From the NCBI GenBank assembly GCA_002390675.1, contig DGPZ01000028.1:1-53721 (forward strand): 53,721 nt of DNA, read 5' to 3'. The notes beneath the pieces are model-generated. The model was given only the letters and a program-made list of their open reading frames with translations. It was not told the DNA's origin and ran no database searches. The stretch is from Deltaproteobacteria bacterium UBA4427. Its GTDB lineage: Bacteria; Myxococcota_A; UBA9160; UBA4427. Below, piece after piece: positions 34,182 through 42,210 of this stretch. The position numbers were made by a program, and so were the translations under genes. The stretch's first letter is position 1; the number at the start of each line of letters is the position of its first letter.

Positions 34182-36230
34182 TTGGGTGCATGGGAAAATG
34201 ACCTGAGCGGTTGGACGATCCGCTGGATTGCGTTGCTGCCCTTTATGGCTGCGATCGCTCACGGCTTGCTGATCGGACTCGTGCGGGCACGAATTTCGGA
34301 CCGGACAATCTGGGCGATTTCGATGTCCGCCCTCGCCACGTCATTCGGCCTCAGCGTACTATCGCTTTCCGATCTAGTGAGCTCGAGCGGCTACCAACCC
34401 ATTCTCGATACAGTCGGCCCGTGGATCGGCGGCGGCGTTGGTCCCCGGAGTTTCTCCGCGGAACTCACGTTCCAATTCGATCCTCTGTCTGCGGTCTTCT
34501 GCGTCGCGATTACCGCAATCGCGCTCTCTGTCTACGTTTACGCGATCGGACAATTTGCGAGCGGGTTGATCGGTCGGGAAGTTGCACACCGGACCTTTGC
34601 GATGCTCGATCTACTCGTCGGATCGACTCTTGTACTCGTACTGGCTGATAATCTTCTGCTCTTCTTTCTTGGATGGGCCGGTGTAGGCATAGCGTCGCAA
34701 CTCTTCGCGTCGTTTCAGTTCGATGACCGAGATGCATCTCGCGCGGGGGCGAAGACCTTTGTGATCGGGCGCGTGGGGGACCTTGGTCTTCTCGCTGCGA
34801 TGCTTTTGCTATTCGATGGACTCTCTCGCGCGGGCGCGCCCGTATTGACGTTCCGTGGCATCGAAGCAGCCTTCCGTTTGCTCGAAGGGCAGGGCGTACT
34901 TTGGCTCTCCTATGGCTTTAGTGAGGCGCCGCTGCTTCTTGAGATCGTGGGCTTTGGATTGGTCCTCGCGGCGCTCACGAAATGCGCTCAGCTCCCGCTG
35001 CACTTCTGGTTGCCACACGCCTCGGCCGGACCTGTCACGGCGAATGCCTTGATGCAGTCTGTGACGACCGTGGTCGTCGGTATCTATGTGCTGCTCCGCT
35101 TTGCGTTTCTTCTGGATACGGCGCCGGCTGCGCTGGAAATCCTGATCGCCGCTGGAAGCGCGACTATGCTGCTCGCTAGTTTGGCTGCAGCAACGCAACT
35201 CGACCTGTCGAGGCTTTTAGCGCTTACGACGTCAAGTGTTATGGGCTTGGTCGTGGTGGGTATCGGTGTTGGTGCATATTCGACGGCCGCCTTCCTGCTC
35301 CTGACCCATGGCTTCGTGAAGGCGCTTTTGCTCCTAGCTTCGGGCGTGGTTCTCACGACCTTGAAGGGAGAGTCGGATCTTCGGAAGATGGGTGGACTCT
35401 CGCAGAGAATGCGGTGGACCCAAGGGGTCTTCGGCCTTGGCGCTCTTGCTCTTGTCGGCTTCCCGCCCTTTGCGAATTTTTTTCCGATCGAAGAGTTGCT
35501 CGCGTTCTTATGGATTTCGGAACGACCCGAAAGTGATCTCGTGCTCATGGTCGCGATCGCGAGTCTTGGCGTCTTGGCGTTTGCGCTAGGCCGAGCCTTC
35601 TTCTTGATATTCTGGGGCAACGTTCGCCCGGGCGGCCTAGTGGAGCGCCAGCTCAATGATCCGACGGGTTGGCGGCAACATAGTTTGACCGCGCTTGCGG
35701 TTATGGCTGTCTTGGCCGGGCTGCTCACGCCCTCACAATTTTGGGCTGAGCTCTTCGGTGCCCCAACAGAACAGATGGACTCGATTGGATTCTTCCTCAC
35801 GAGTTCGATTCCTGGTGCCCCGGACCCAGAGTTGTTGGGTTTCGAACGAGGCGCGTTGATTGGGCTCATGTCTATTTCGGTCTTGATCGGCATTTTAGCT
35901 TCAGGCTTTCGTTATGCGCGTCGGGGCTATCGTGGCGAGCCAAAGCATCCCGTGCTTCGGGGAACAATCGAGGCGACGCGAGAAATGCTGTACATCGAGC
36001 GCGGCTACGATTTACTGCTTGTGCGCCCACTCAGGTGGCTCTCCCAATTCGCCCTTGTGCGCGGCATCGAGACTCAGCTCATAGATCGCGTCGTCGTCTC
36101 GGGAGGTTCTGGACTCGGTCGTCAGATCGTTTGGAATCTTTTTCGTCGACTCCAGAATGGACGTTTGCAGAGCTACACACTGCTCGGATTGCTGACTGTC
36201 TTAGTTGTCGTGAGTTGGATGGTGGTCTGA
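34182..36230 (+). CDS. NuoL-like antiporter subunit with altered key residues
   Basis: A 682-residue membrane protein from TTG 34182 with about 15 helices plus the C-terminal lateral helix region typical of NuoL. Shared stretches are 'LVLADNLLLFFLGWAGVGIA', 'KTFVIGRVGDLG', 'LTKCAQLPLHFWLPHA', 'LLLTHGFVKALLLLASG'. Relative to E. coli NuoL, Glu144 is Ala166, His254 is Gln292 and Lys399 is Ile436. Lys229 and Lys342 are kept (Lys267 and Lys380). This looks like an antiporter fold with a broken proton path, not a random pseudogene, as the frame is intact. It is a member of the 31.8-39.4 kb operon. Confidence 0.88.
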   Translation: MGAWENDLSGWTIRWIALLPFMAAIAHGLLIGLVRARISDRTIWAISMSALATSFGLSVLSLSDLVSSSGYQPILDTVGPWIGGGVGPRSFSAELTFQFDPLSAVFCVAITAIALSVYVYAIGQFASGLIGREVAHRTFAMLDLLVGSTLVLVLADNLLLFFLGWAGVGIASQLFASFQFDDRDASRAGAKTFVIGRVGDLGLLAAMLLLFDGLSRAGAPVLTFRGIEAAFRLLEGQGVLWLSYGFSEAPLLLEIVGFGLVLAALTKCAQLPLHFWLPHASAGPVTANALMQSVTTVVVGIYVLLRFAFLLDTAPAALEILIAAGSATMLLASLAAATQLDLSRLLALTTSSVMGLVVVGIGVGAYSTAAFLLLTHGFVKALLLLASGVVLTTLKGESDLRKMGGLSQRMRWTQGVFGLGALALVGFPPFANFFPIEELLAFLWISERPESDLVLMVAIASLGVLAFALGRAFFLIFWGNVRPGGLVERQLNDPTGWRQHSLTALAVMAVLAGLLTPSQFWAELFGAPTEQMDSIGFFLTSSIPGAPDPELLGFERGALIGLMSISVLIGILASGFRYARRGYRGEPKHPVLRGTIEATREMLYIERGYDLLLVRPLRWLSQFALVRGIETQLIDRVVVSGGSGLGRQIVWNLFRRLQNGRLQSYTLLGLLTVLVVVSWMVV

Positions 36231-36231
36231 G

Positions 36232-37923
36232 ATGGATCTCCTGGACTCACTCGAAGGCTTCTTGCTGACGGCGATCGTGGCATTGCCCGCCGCGACGGCG
36301 GCAGCGATGGTCGTGCTCACCCTCGCTCTGCAAATCGTCGGAGCACCCCGCCTGCCGAACTCCGCGTGGCGGGGGCTTTCGGTTGCCTCAACGGTGCTCG
36401 TGTTCGCGGCCAGCGTTTATCTTGTGATCGAGGTCTTCGATGTGGAGCAGCTGGGCCTGCAGGTCGTCGAATCGATTTCGTGGTCTCCGGCATTAGGCGC
36501 GACGCTCAGCTTTGGCATTGACGGAATTTCGTTGTGCTTCCTTTTGTCGACGACTGCGCTGGTGCCTCTGGCGCTGCTATCTGCGAGGGAAGAAGAGGCC
36601 GCAGACGACGTTATGGCGCGTATACTCGTGACGCTTACGCTGGAATCCGCACTTCTCGGCTCGCTAGTCGCTACGAATTTGCTCGTCTTTATTTTCTTTT
36701 GGGCCGCTACGTTCGTACCGATTCTTTTGTGGCTGGGACGCTGGGGTGGGGTGGGTAGCGCTCGGGCGGCTTCGCGCATCTGGGCTACCGAATCGATCGG
36801 ACTCGCGGGACTTCTCTTCGCGATGTTTATCTTGCACGAGATGAGCTTTTCGCAGCTCGGCGCACCAACGCTTGATTTGATTTCCCCGATTTCGGGAAAT
36901 GATCCGCGGACGCTTCTCGATGTACGGCTCGAAGTCGAAGAGCAATGGACAATCTTCTTCGCGTTCGCTCTGGCGCTTGCGACTCGGCTTCCGATCGTGC
37001 CAATGCATTTTTGGTTACCCGCAGCGCATGCGGCGGCCCCAGCCGGTCTTTCGATTTTTCTCGCAACGGGTTTCATACAAACCGCGGCAATGGGTTGGAT
37101 GCGCTTTGCTTTGCCGCTTGCGCCGGATGCAGCCGAGGCCGCGGGGCCGGCACTCTCCGTCCTAGGCATTTTCGCTTTGGGGTATGCGTCGCTTATCGCA
37201 TTAGTCCAAAAGGAACTCAATAGGCTCTTGGCGTATTCATCGGTCGGGTACGCAGGGTTTTCGCTCTTCGGTATGTCGACTCTGAACGTACAGGGGCTCA
37301 CGGGATCGGTGCTGCAGCTTCTAACCCACGGCCTCGCAACCGCCGGGCTCTTCCTGCTGACCGGGTTTTTGGCCCAGCGGCGCGGCACGACGGAGGTTGC
37401 CGCCTTCGGCGGTCTCGCGAAACCGATGCCTGTTTGCGCATTCTTCTTTGGCGTGATGGTGCTTTCGCTTATGGGACTGCCGGTATTAGGCGGGTTCGTG
37501 GGTGATCTATTCGTTCTGTTGGGGAGCCTCGAGACACGGCGCACGCTCTCGGTGTTCGCGCTTCTCGCGATGGTGGTGGCCGCCTCGTATTTACTTTGGG
37601 TACAGAGACGGCTCTTTTTGGGACCCGTAGACGAGCCGGCGAATCGTGGCCTAATCGATCTCGATCGATTAGAGCGGGGTATTCTGCTGGCGATCACTTT
37701 ACCGATTATCGCGATCGGGGTTTATCCGAATCCCGTGCTGCGGCGCGTCGAGCCCGCTGTGCTCGAGTTGCTCTATCAAATGGAACGCCGCTCTGTTGTC
37801 TCCGAGGAATCGCCTGAGCGAGGCGCTCCGGGCGAGAGCGAGGTGCCTTCTGGGGTCGCTCGACGGAGTCGGGGCGCTGCGGGTGCGACGCTCGCCGTCG
37901 CTCGCATTGGAGAGGGGCGATGA
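36232..37923 (+). CDS. NuoM-like antiporter subunit with altered key residues
   Basis: A 563-residue protein with about 14 helices. Matches to NuoM include 'TRLPIVPMHFWLPAAHAAAP', 'KELNRLLAYSSVGYAGFSLF' and 'GLPVLGGFVGDLFVLLGSL'. Relative to E. coli NuoM, Glu144 is Ala158 ('FFWAATFVPIL'), Lys234 is Arg252, Lys265 is Gln283 and the late Glu407 is an Asp. The last 35 residues are a polar, Glu/Gly/Arg-rich tail not found in NuoM. It follows the L-like gene by one base and overlaps the next gene by ATGA. Confidence 0.88.
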   Translation: MDLLDSLEGFLLTAIVALPAATAAAMVVLTLALQIVGAPRLPNSAWRGLSVASTVLVFAASVYLVIEVFDVEQLGLQVVESISWSPALGATLSFGIDGISLCFLLSTTALVPLALLSAREEEAADDVMARILVTLTLESALLGSLVATNLLVFIFFWAATFVPILLWLGRWGGVGSARAASRIWATESIGLAGLLFAMFILHEMSFSQLGAPTLDLISPISGNDPRTLLDVRLEVEEQWTIFFAFALALATRLPIVPMHFWLPAAHAAAPAGLSIFLATGFIQTAAMGWMRFALPLAPDAAEAAGPALSVLGIFALGYASLIALVQKELNRLLAYSSVGYAGFSLFGMSTLNVQGLTGSVLQLLTHGLATAGLFLLTGFLAQRRGTTEVAAFGGLAKPMPVCAFFFGVMVLSLMGLPVLGGFVGDLFVLLGSLETRRTLSVFALLAMVVAASYLLWVQRRLFLGPVDEPANRGLIDLDRLERGILLAITLPIIAIGVYPNPVLRRVEPAVLELLYQMERRSVVSEESPERGAPGESEVPSGVARRSRGAAGATLAVARIGEGR

Positions 37924-39422
37924 ATCCGGTCTGGTTGCCGGCTATCGGTGCTCTGTTGGTACTCGCCTTCGATCTTACGGGTGCGCCACGAAACGCCGCG
38001 GAGACAGGAGCACGTTCGACGGCCCTTTCGGGCATTCGGCTTGGTTCGGTCGCCGCTCTCGCGCTCGCGGGAGTCGCCATCACTCTCGGCTTCGACGATC
38101 GCCGTTTCTATGGAAGTCTGCTGGAGCTTGATACGTTCGGCATTTTCGGACTCGGCTATGTCGTGCTCGCTGCTGGGATGGTCCTGAGTCTTTCCCTCAC
38201 GCATTTCGGAATGGCGCGAAGCCGACCGGCAGAGCCTATCGCTCTCTTGCTTTTCGCTTGGACCGGATCAATGTGTGCGTTAGTCACGGATCACATGTTA
38301 GTGATGGTGATCGCCTTCGAAGTGGCGTGGCTTCCCATGATCGCCTTGGTCGCAATTGATTCGCGCAGGCTTTCCTCTAGTGAGTCGAGCCTCAAGGCGT
38401 TCTTTGCTCACGCTTTTGCGAGCCTCGTTTTGGCGCATGGGGTCGCGTTTTTGTACGGCGCGACCGGTCGCCTTGATTTTTCGGCACTTGCCGGCGCCGA
38501 TTTGGTGATGGCCTCCACCTCGCTTTTCTATTCAGTCGGTTTGACCCTGGTTTTAGTCGGGCTGATTGCTCGTGCTGCTATCGCTCCTTTTCATCCATGG
38601 TCGCCGGACGTGCACGAGGGCGCGCCAAGCTTCGTGACGACACATGTGTCGACGATCGCGCAAGCGACAACGTTTCTCGTGTTAGTGCGAGTGTTGCATG
38701 CTGCGCCGGGCCCGCTTTTAGCGGAGCCAGGAAGCATTGGCGCGCGCATCCCCGAATTGTTGACGATACTTGGGGCTGTGGCTTTGGTGTGGGGACACGC
38801 CATGGCGCTCATCCAAGTTGGGCTCCGGCGCCTGGTCGGTTGGCTGGTCGTTGGACAAATCGGCTTTCTGACTTTGGCCCTGGTCGAAGTTCAGGGAGAC
38901 GGTGCCCGTGCGCTGCTTCTCGGCTTGATTGCCTCCGGGGTTTCGATCGCTGGTGTCATGGCAACGCTGAGTTCGCTCAGTCACCACGAGCGCGCCTGCG
39001 AGCACGTCGGGGATCTGGCGGGCATGATGCAGGAAAGTCCTGTTCGGGCGGGACTCTTCGGGCTCTTTCTGCTTTCGCTCGGCGGGCTGCCAGGGACGAT
39101 CGGTTTTCTGGCGCGCTTTCGAACCCTGGCTTCGCTTGAGCATGGTGGTCATAGGGTCGCGCTTCTGATCGGGCTAGGAGCGACGGTGCTTGCGCTGATG
39201 GCAATTAGCCGTCCGTTACTAGCGATGCTTCGACCCTCGGATGGTTCTGGCGGTGCAAGTCGTGCGCTCTCGAACGAGCAGTTCGTTTTGGCGATTTGTG
39301 CCGTGATTGTCGTCTACTTCGGAGTTATGCCGATTGTGGGCGAAACGAACATGGCGGGGCAACTTTCGGTTTGGATCGACCGAGCCATTGAGTCTCTACG
39401 CGTGGCCCCGCCGATTAGGTAA
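37920..39422 (+). CDS. NuoN-like antiporter subunit with altered key residues
   Basis: A 500-residue protein with about 14 helices, closest to NuoN. Shared features are 'VIAFEVAWLPMIALVA' (Glu134 kept), 'SSLKAFFAHAFASLVLAHGV' (Lys159 kept), 'AIAPFHPWSPDVHEGAPSFV' and 'GGLPGTIGFLARF'. The channel lysines are changed: E. coli Lys217 becomes Arg218 and Lys247 becomes Gln248. It is the last of the seven Nuo-like genes; 65 bases later comes the selenoprotein gene on the same strand. No NuoB-G or NuoI gene is present in the window. Confidence 0.88.
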   Translation: MNPVWLPAIGALLVLAFDLTGAPRNAAETGARSTALSGIRLGSVAALALAGVAITLGFDDRRFYGSLLELDTFGIFGLGYVVLAAGMVLSLSLTHFGMARSRPAEPIALLLFAWTGSMCALVTDHMLVMVIAFEVAWLPMIALVAIDSRRLSSSESSLKAFFAHAFASLVLAHGVAFLYGATGRLDFSALAGADLVMASTSLFYSVGLTLVLVGLIARAAIAPFHPWSPDVHEGAPSFVTTHVSTIAQATTFLVLVRVLHAAPGPLLAEPGSIGARIPELLTILGAVALVWGHAMALIQVGLRRLVGWLVVGQIGFLTLALVEVQGDGARALLLGLIASGVSIAGVMATLSSLSHHERACEHVGDLAGMMQESPVRAGLFGLFLLSLGGLPGTIGFLARFRTLASLEHGGHRVALLIGLGATVLALMAISRPLLAMLRPSDGSGGASRALSNEQFVLAICAVIVVYFGVMPIVGETNMAGQLSVWIDRAIESLRVAPPIR

Positions 39423-39487
39423 GCTGTCCCTGTCGGAATTCGTTGGTGTGACTCACTCTCGCCTCGTGTCGGCAATGGAGAGGTCGC

Positions 39488-40213
39488 ATGCTCGGACTTA
39501 TTGCCCTCGGTATCGTCGGCGCGACTGGCTGGATTTGGTTTCAGTTGATTGAACGTGTCGAGATTCCGCGCAATAGGTTGGGATTCCAGGCGCTCTTTCT
39601 GAGCGCAGGCGTGCTCGGGTTAGTCGCGATCTCGGAGGGCGGCTTCTTCTCGACGGCCTTTGCGATTCCCGCGGTCGCCGTAGGGTTCGGCTTTCCTGCA
39701 TTACGCCTTCTGAGCAGCCAAAAGCCGAATATTCCCGCAGTCGCAGTTGGCGGCGAAATGCTTGCGTTAGTCGCGCCGGACGAAAATGGCGTTGACTTTG
39801 ATTTATCGAGCCTTCGAGGCAAGCCCTACCTCATGAAGTTTTTCCGCGGCCATTGGTGACCCTACTGTGTCGCCGAGTTACGGCGATGGGAAGAGCTTCG
39901 ACCGACGCTGGACCGAAAAGGCATAGCCCTCGTCGCGATTTCGACGGATACGCCTGAGCAGATTTGTGCTGGGAAAGACAAGCACGGGATGATCGGGACG
40001 CAGTTGGCAGATCCGGATCTCGTTGTGACAGATCAGCTCAATTTGCGAAACCCGGTCAACCTGGGCCCTAAGGGGATTTCGGGTATGCCGATTCCGACGA
40101 CCTTCCTGGTAGACGCGACGGGCAAAGTGTGTTGGATCGATCAGACCGACGACTACATGCTGCGAAGTGAGCCCGAACGAGTCCTAGCGGCGATTGAAGC
40201 GTCGATCGAATAG
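39488..40213 (+). CDS. Selenoprotein: membrane-anchored thioredoxin/peroxiredoxin-like protein with UxxC active site
   Basis: The frame is interrupted only by TGA at 39857-39859 and runs on to TAG at 40211. Read through, it gives 241 residues. Three hydrophobic segments (about 1-20, 35-50, 55-74) precede a redoxin domain with 'GKPYLMKFFRGHW', then residue 124 encoded by TGA, then 'PYCVAELRRWEELR'. Family members have CPYC here, so TGA replaces the first redox Cys. Later parts also fit: 'IALVAISTDTPEQ', 'ISGMPIPTTFLVDATGKV'. A hairpin meeting bacterial SECIS rules starts 10 bases after the TGA. selB and serS converge from the other strand. GGAGAGG precedes ATG 39488. It may belong to the complex I-like operon. 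Software that ends the gene at TGA would split it in two. Confidence 0.9.
39868..39888 (+). promoter_or_regulatory. Candidate bacterial SECIS element
   Basis: TCGCCG (39870-39875), loop AGTTA, CGGCGA (39881-39886), extended by two wobble pairs. The apical loop begins after 16 bases from the UGA, within the 16-37 window of the bacterial SECIS model, and has a G among its first two loop bases. SelB would bind it with Sec-tRNA and GTP. Confidence 0.75.
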
Positions 40214-40259
40214 GGCCCGTGCCGTAGGACTCTATGGATAACATCGCGCCTAACTGTAC

Positions 40260-42206
40260 TTACCAGCGCGGCTCTGACCCAATGAAGCGGCGCATGCTTG
40301 CGTGTCGTCTGGTGACTTGGAGGTCGTCGAGTAGCGCCATCAGCGGAACTGCGGTCCGCCGGCTGGTGCCGATCATGGCCTTGAGCGTTTGAGTGTCGAG
40401 CTCTTCGTTGTCTTTGAAATGCGCGACAACCTGCCCGATCAGCTTTTCGACCGAGGCGCGGTCGAAGAAAAGATCGTCGGGTGCAGCCACGAGTTCGGCA
40501 CTCCGCTCTAAGTAGTGCGCGATTGCACGGAGGCGGTTTTCGTCCTCGCCGCTTTCTTCTGCAATCGTCTTGAGCGCGGGAGCATCGAGTGCAGCGGAAG
40601 AAAACCGAGCACGAAGCATTTCCGCGATGGCCTCTTGTTTGGCATCGAGACTAGACGCGAAGCCGGCTCGGACGACCAGGTTACTCTGGATTGCTAGGTC
40701 GCCACGATCCGCGAGCCGAATAAGCAGCGCCCCGCCGACGCCATTCGGAACATTTTCCGGAAGTGTCCCCGTCAGCGCAGCACGCGGCATACCTGCCTGC
40801 AGCGGGTTTTCGTCGTGATAGCTGTCGAGATGATCCCGCAGCTGTTGCATAAGGCGGTCTGCAGAGGAACGCCCGAGGCAGAGCCCCCCATCGAGTTGCT
40901 CGATGCGCTCGTCAGTCGCGAGCCCGCCTAGCAAGGTTGCAAGGGTGTCGGGGTGGAGCCCTGTCTCTCGCATCAAGGCCTCGGTCCCGCGCCCTTCGAG
41001 CCCAGCGCGAGCGATGCGAATTTCGAGGCCAACGGACGCGTCGCCTTCGGCGAGCCGTAGAAGCTCGGCATGCAACGCAGGGTCGCGTCGCCTGCGATGT
41101 GGCGGGGCTGTGTCGAGCACGACCCCACCGCCGAGGGTCGATCCGACTCCAGCATCACGGGCGAAGCCACGCAAGACGAAACGATCACCGGGCAGGAGGG
41201 GAAGGCCTTCGCTGTCGGCGTCTATGTGAATGCGGAGGAATCCGCGGTCGCCGGTCTCGATCGGAGCGGTGCCTATGATCGCGGCGCGAGCGCGACGTTC
41301 CGCGGTACCCGTGAGGAGCTCGACGGAGACGGCGTCCGGGAGTGATTTGCTTCCGAGCCACCGCACGGCCGCGTCGAACATATGCGTAGGATCAACCGCA
41401 TCGATTTCTGTCAGCAGATCGCCGCGGCCAATCTCGTCGGTGCCAAGGCCTTGTAAGTTGACAGCGATTCTCGCCCCGGATTCGGTCGCGTCGACGGCGT
41501 CGCCGTGACGTTCTAGGCCGCGAATTTTTGCACTTCGCGCCCCGGGCTCGATGGCTATCGTGTCGCCCAGCTTTCGGGTTCGTCCCGACCAAGTCCCAGT
41601 GATGACGGTGCCGAAGCCATGCTTGGTGAAAGTGCGATCGACATAAAGCCTTCCGGGACGCCCATCGTCGTTTCGCTCCGGCATGGCTCGGGCAATGGAT
41701 TCGAGGGTTTCTCGAAGTTGATCGATCCCTTGGCCGGTTTCGGAGCTGACCTCGAGAATTGGAAGTTCTGCAAGGGGGCCGCCGGCGAGGGCGTCACGCA
41801 CATCCTCGGTTGCGAGCTCGATCATCTCTTCGTCGACGAGGTCGGCTTTCGTGAGGACGACTAGGCCACGGTCGACACCTAAGAGTTCGCAGATCGCCAC
41901 ATGTTCTCGCGTCTGAGGCATCACTCCTTCGTCTGCCGCGACAACGAGCATGACGAGGTCGAGTCCGCTGGCGCCGGCGACCATGGTTCGCACAAATTTT
42001 TCGTGGCCCGGAACGTCGACGATCGCGACACGGAGATCCTGGGCGAGGTCGAGGGGCGCGAAACCCAATTCGATCGTTATGCCTCGCGTCTTTTCTTCAG
42101 GAAGACGGTCGAGGTCGCGACCCGTGAGCGCGCGAACGAGGGAGGTCTTGCCGTGATCGATATGCCCAGCGGTGCCGAGGACTAAGCTGCGAGGCGCTTC
42201 GGCCAA
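40260..42206 (-). CDS. selB: Selenocysteine-specific translation elongation factor SelB
   Basis: A 648-residue factor from TTG 42206, five bases after the serS stop; the open frame to 42341 lies inside serS. EF-Tu-like motifs are 'GTAGHIDHGKTSLVRALTG' (G1), 'TRGITIELGFAPL', 'VDVPGHEKFVRTM' (G3) and 'VLTKADLVD' (G4). Domains II-III follow, then the C-terminal winged helices that read SECIS hairpins ('RFSSAALDAPALKTIAEESG', 'KALMARLLDD'-like end region). It delivers Sec-tRNA to UGA codons. selA, selD and selC are not in the window. It converges on the selenoprotein gene. Confidence 0.95.
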   Translation of the reverse strand: MAEAPRSLVLGTAGHIDHGKTSLVRALTGRDLDRLPEEKTRGITIELGFAPLDLAQDLRVAIVDVPGHEKFVRTMVAGASGLDLVMLVVAADEGVMPQTREHVAICELLGVDRGLVVLTKADLVDEEMIELATEDVRDALAGGPLAELPILEVSSETGQGIDQLRETLESIARAMPERNDDGRPGRLYVDRTFTKHGFGTVITGTWSGRTRKLGDTIAIEPGARSAKIRGLERHGDAVDATESGARIAVNLQGLGTDEIGRGDLLTEIDAVDPTHMFDAAVRWLGSKSLPDAVSVELLTGTAERRARAAIIGTAPIETGDRGFLRIHIDADSEGLPLLPGDRFVLRGFARDAGVGSTLGGGVVLDTAPPHRRRRDPALHAELLRLAEGDASVGLEIRIARAGLEGRGTEALMRETGLHPDTLATLLGGLATDERIEQLDGGLCLGRSSADRLMQQLRDHLDSYHDENPLQAGMPRAALTGTLPENVPNGVGGALLIRLADRGDLAIQSNLVVRAGFASSLDAKQEAIAEMLRARFSSAALDAPALKTIAEESGEDENRLRAIAHYLERSAELVAAPDDLFFDRASVEKLIGQVVAHFKDNEELDTQTLKAMIGTSRRTAVPLMALLDDLQVTRRHASMRRFIGSEPRW

Positions 42207-42210
42207 AAGC

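Noticed and set aside
35084..35893. 269-codon frame on the minus strand
   Set aside because: Antisense to the NuoL-like gene; no signal, motif or ribosome binding site.
36417..37697. 426-codon frame on the minus strand
   Set aside because: It lies wholly antisense to the NuoM-like gene, has a Ser/Arg/Pro-rich shadow composition and no family motif.
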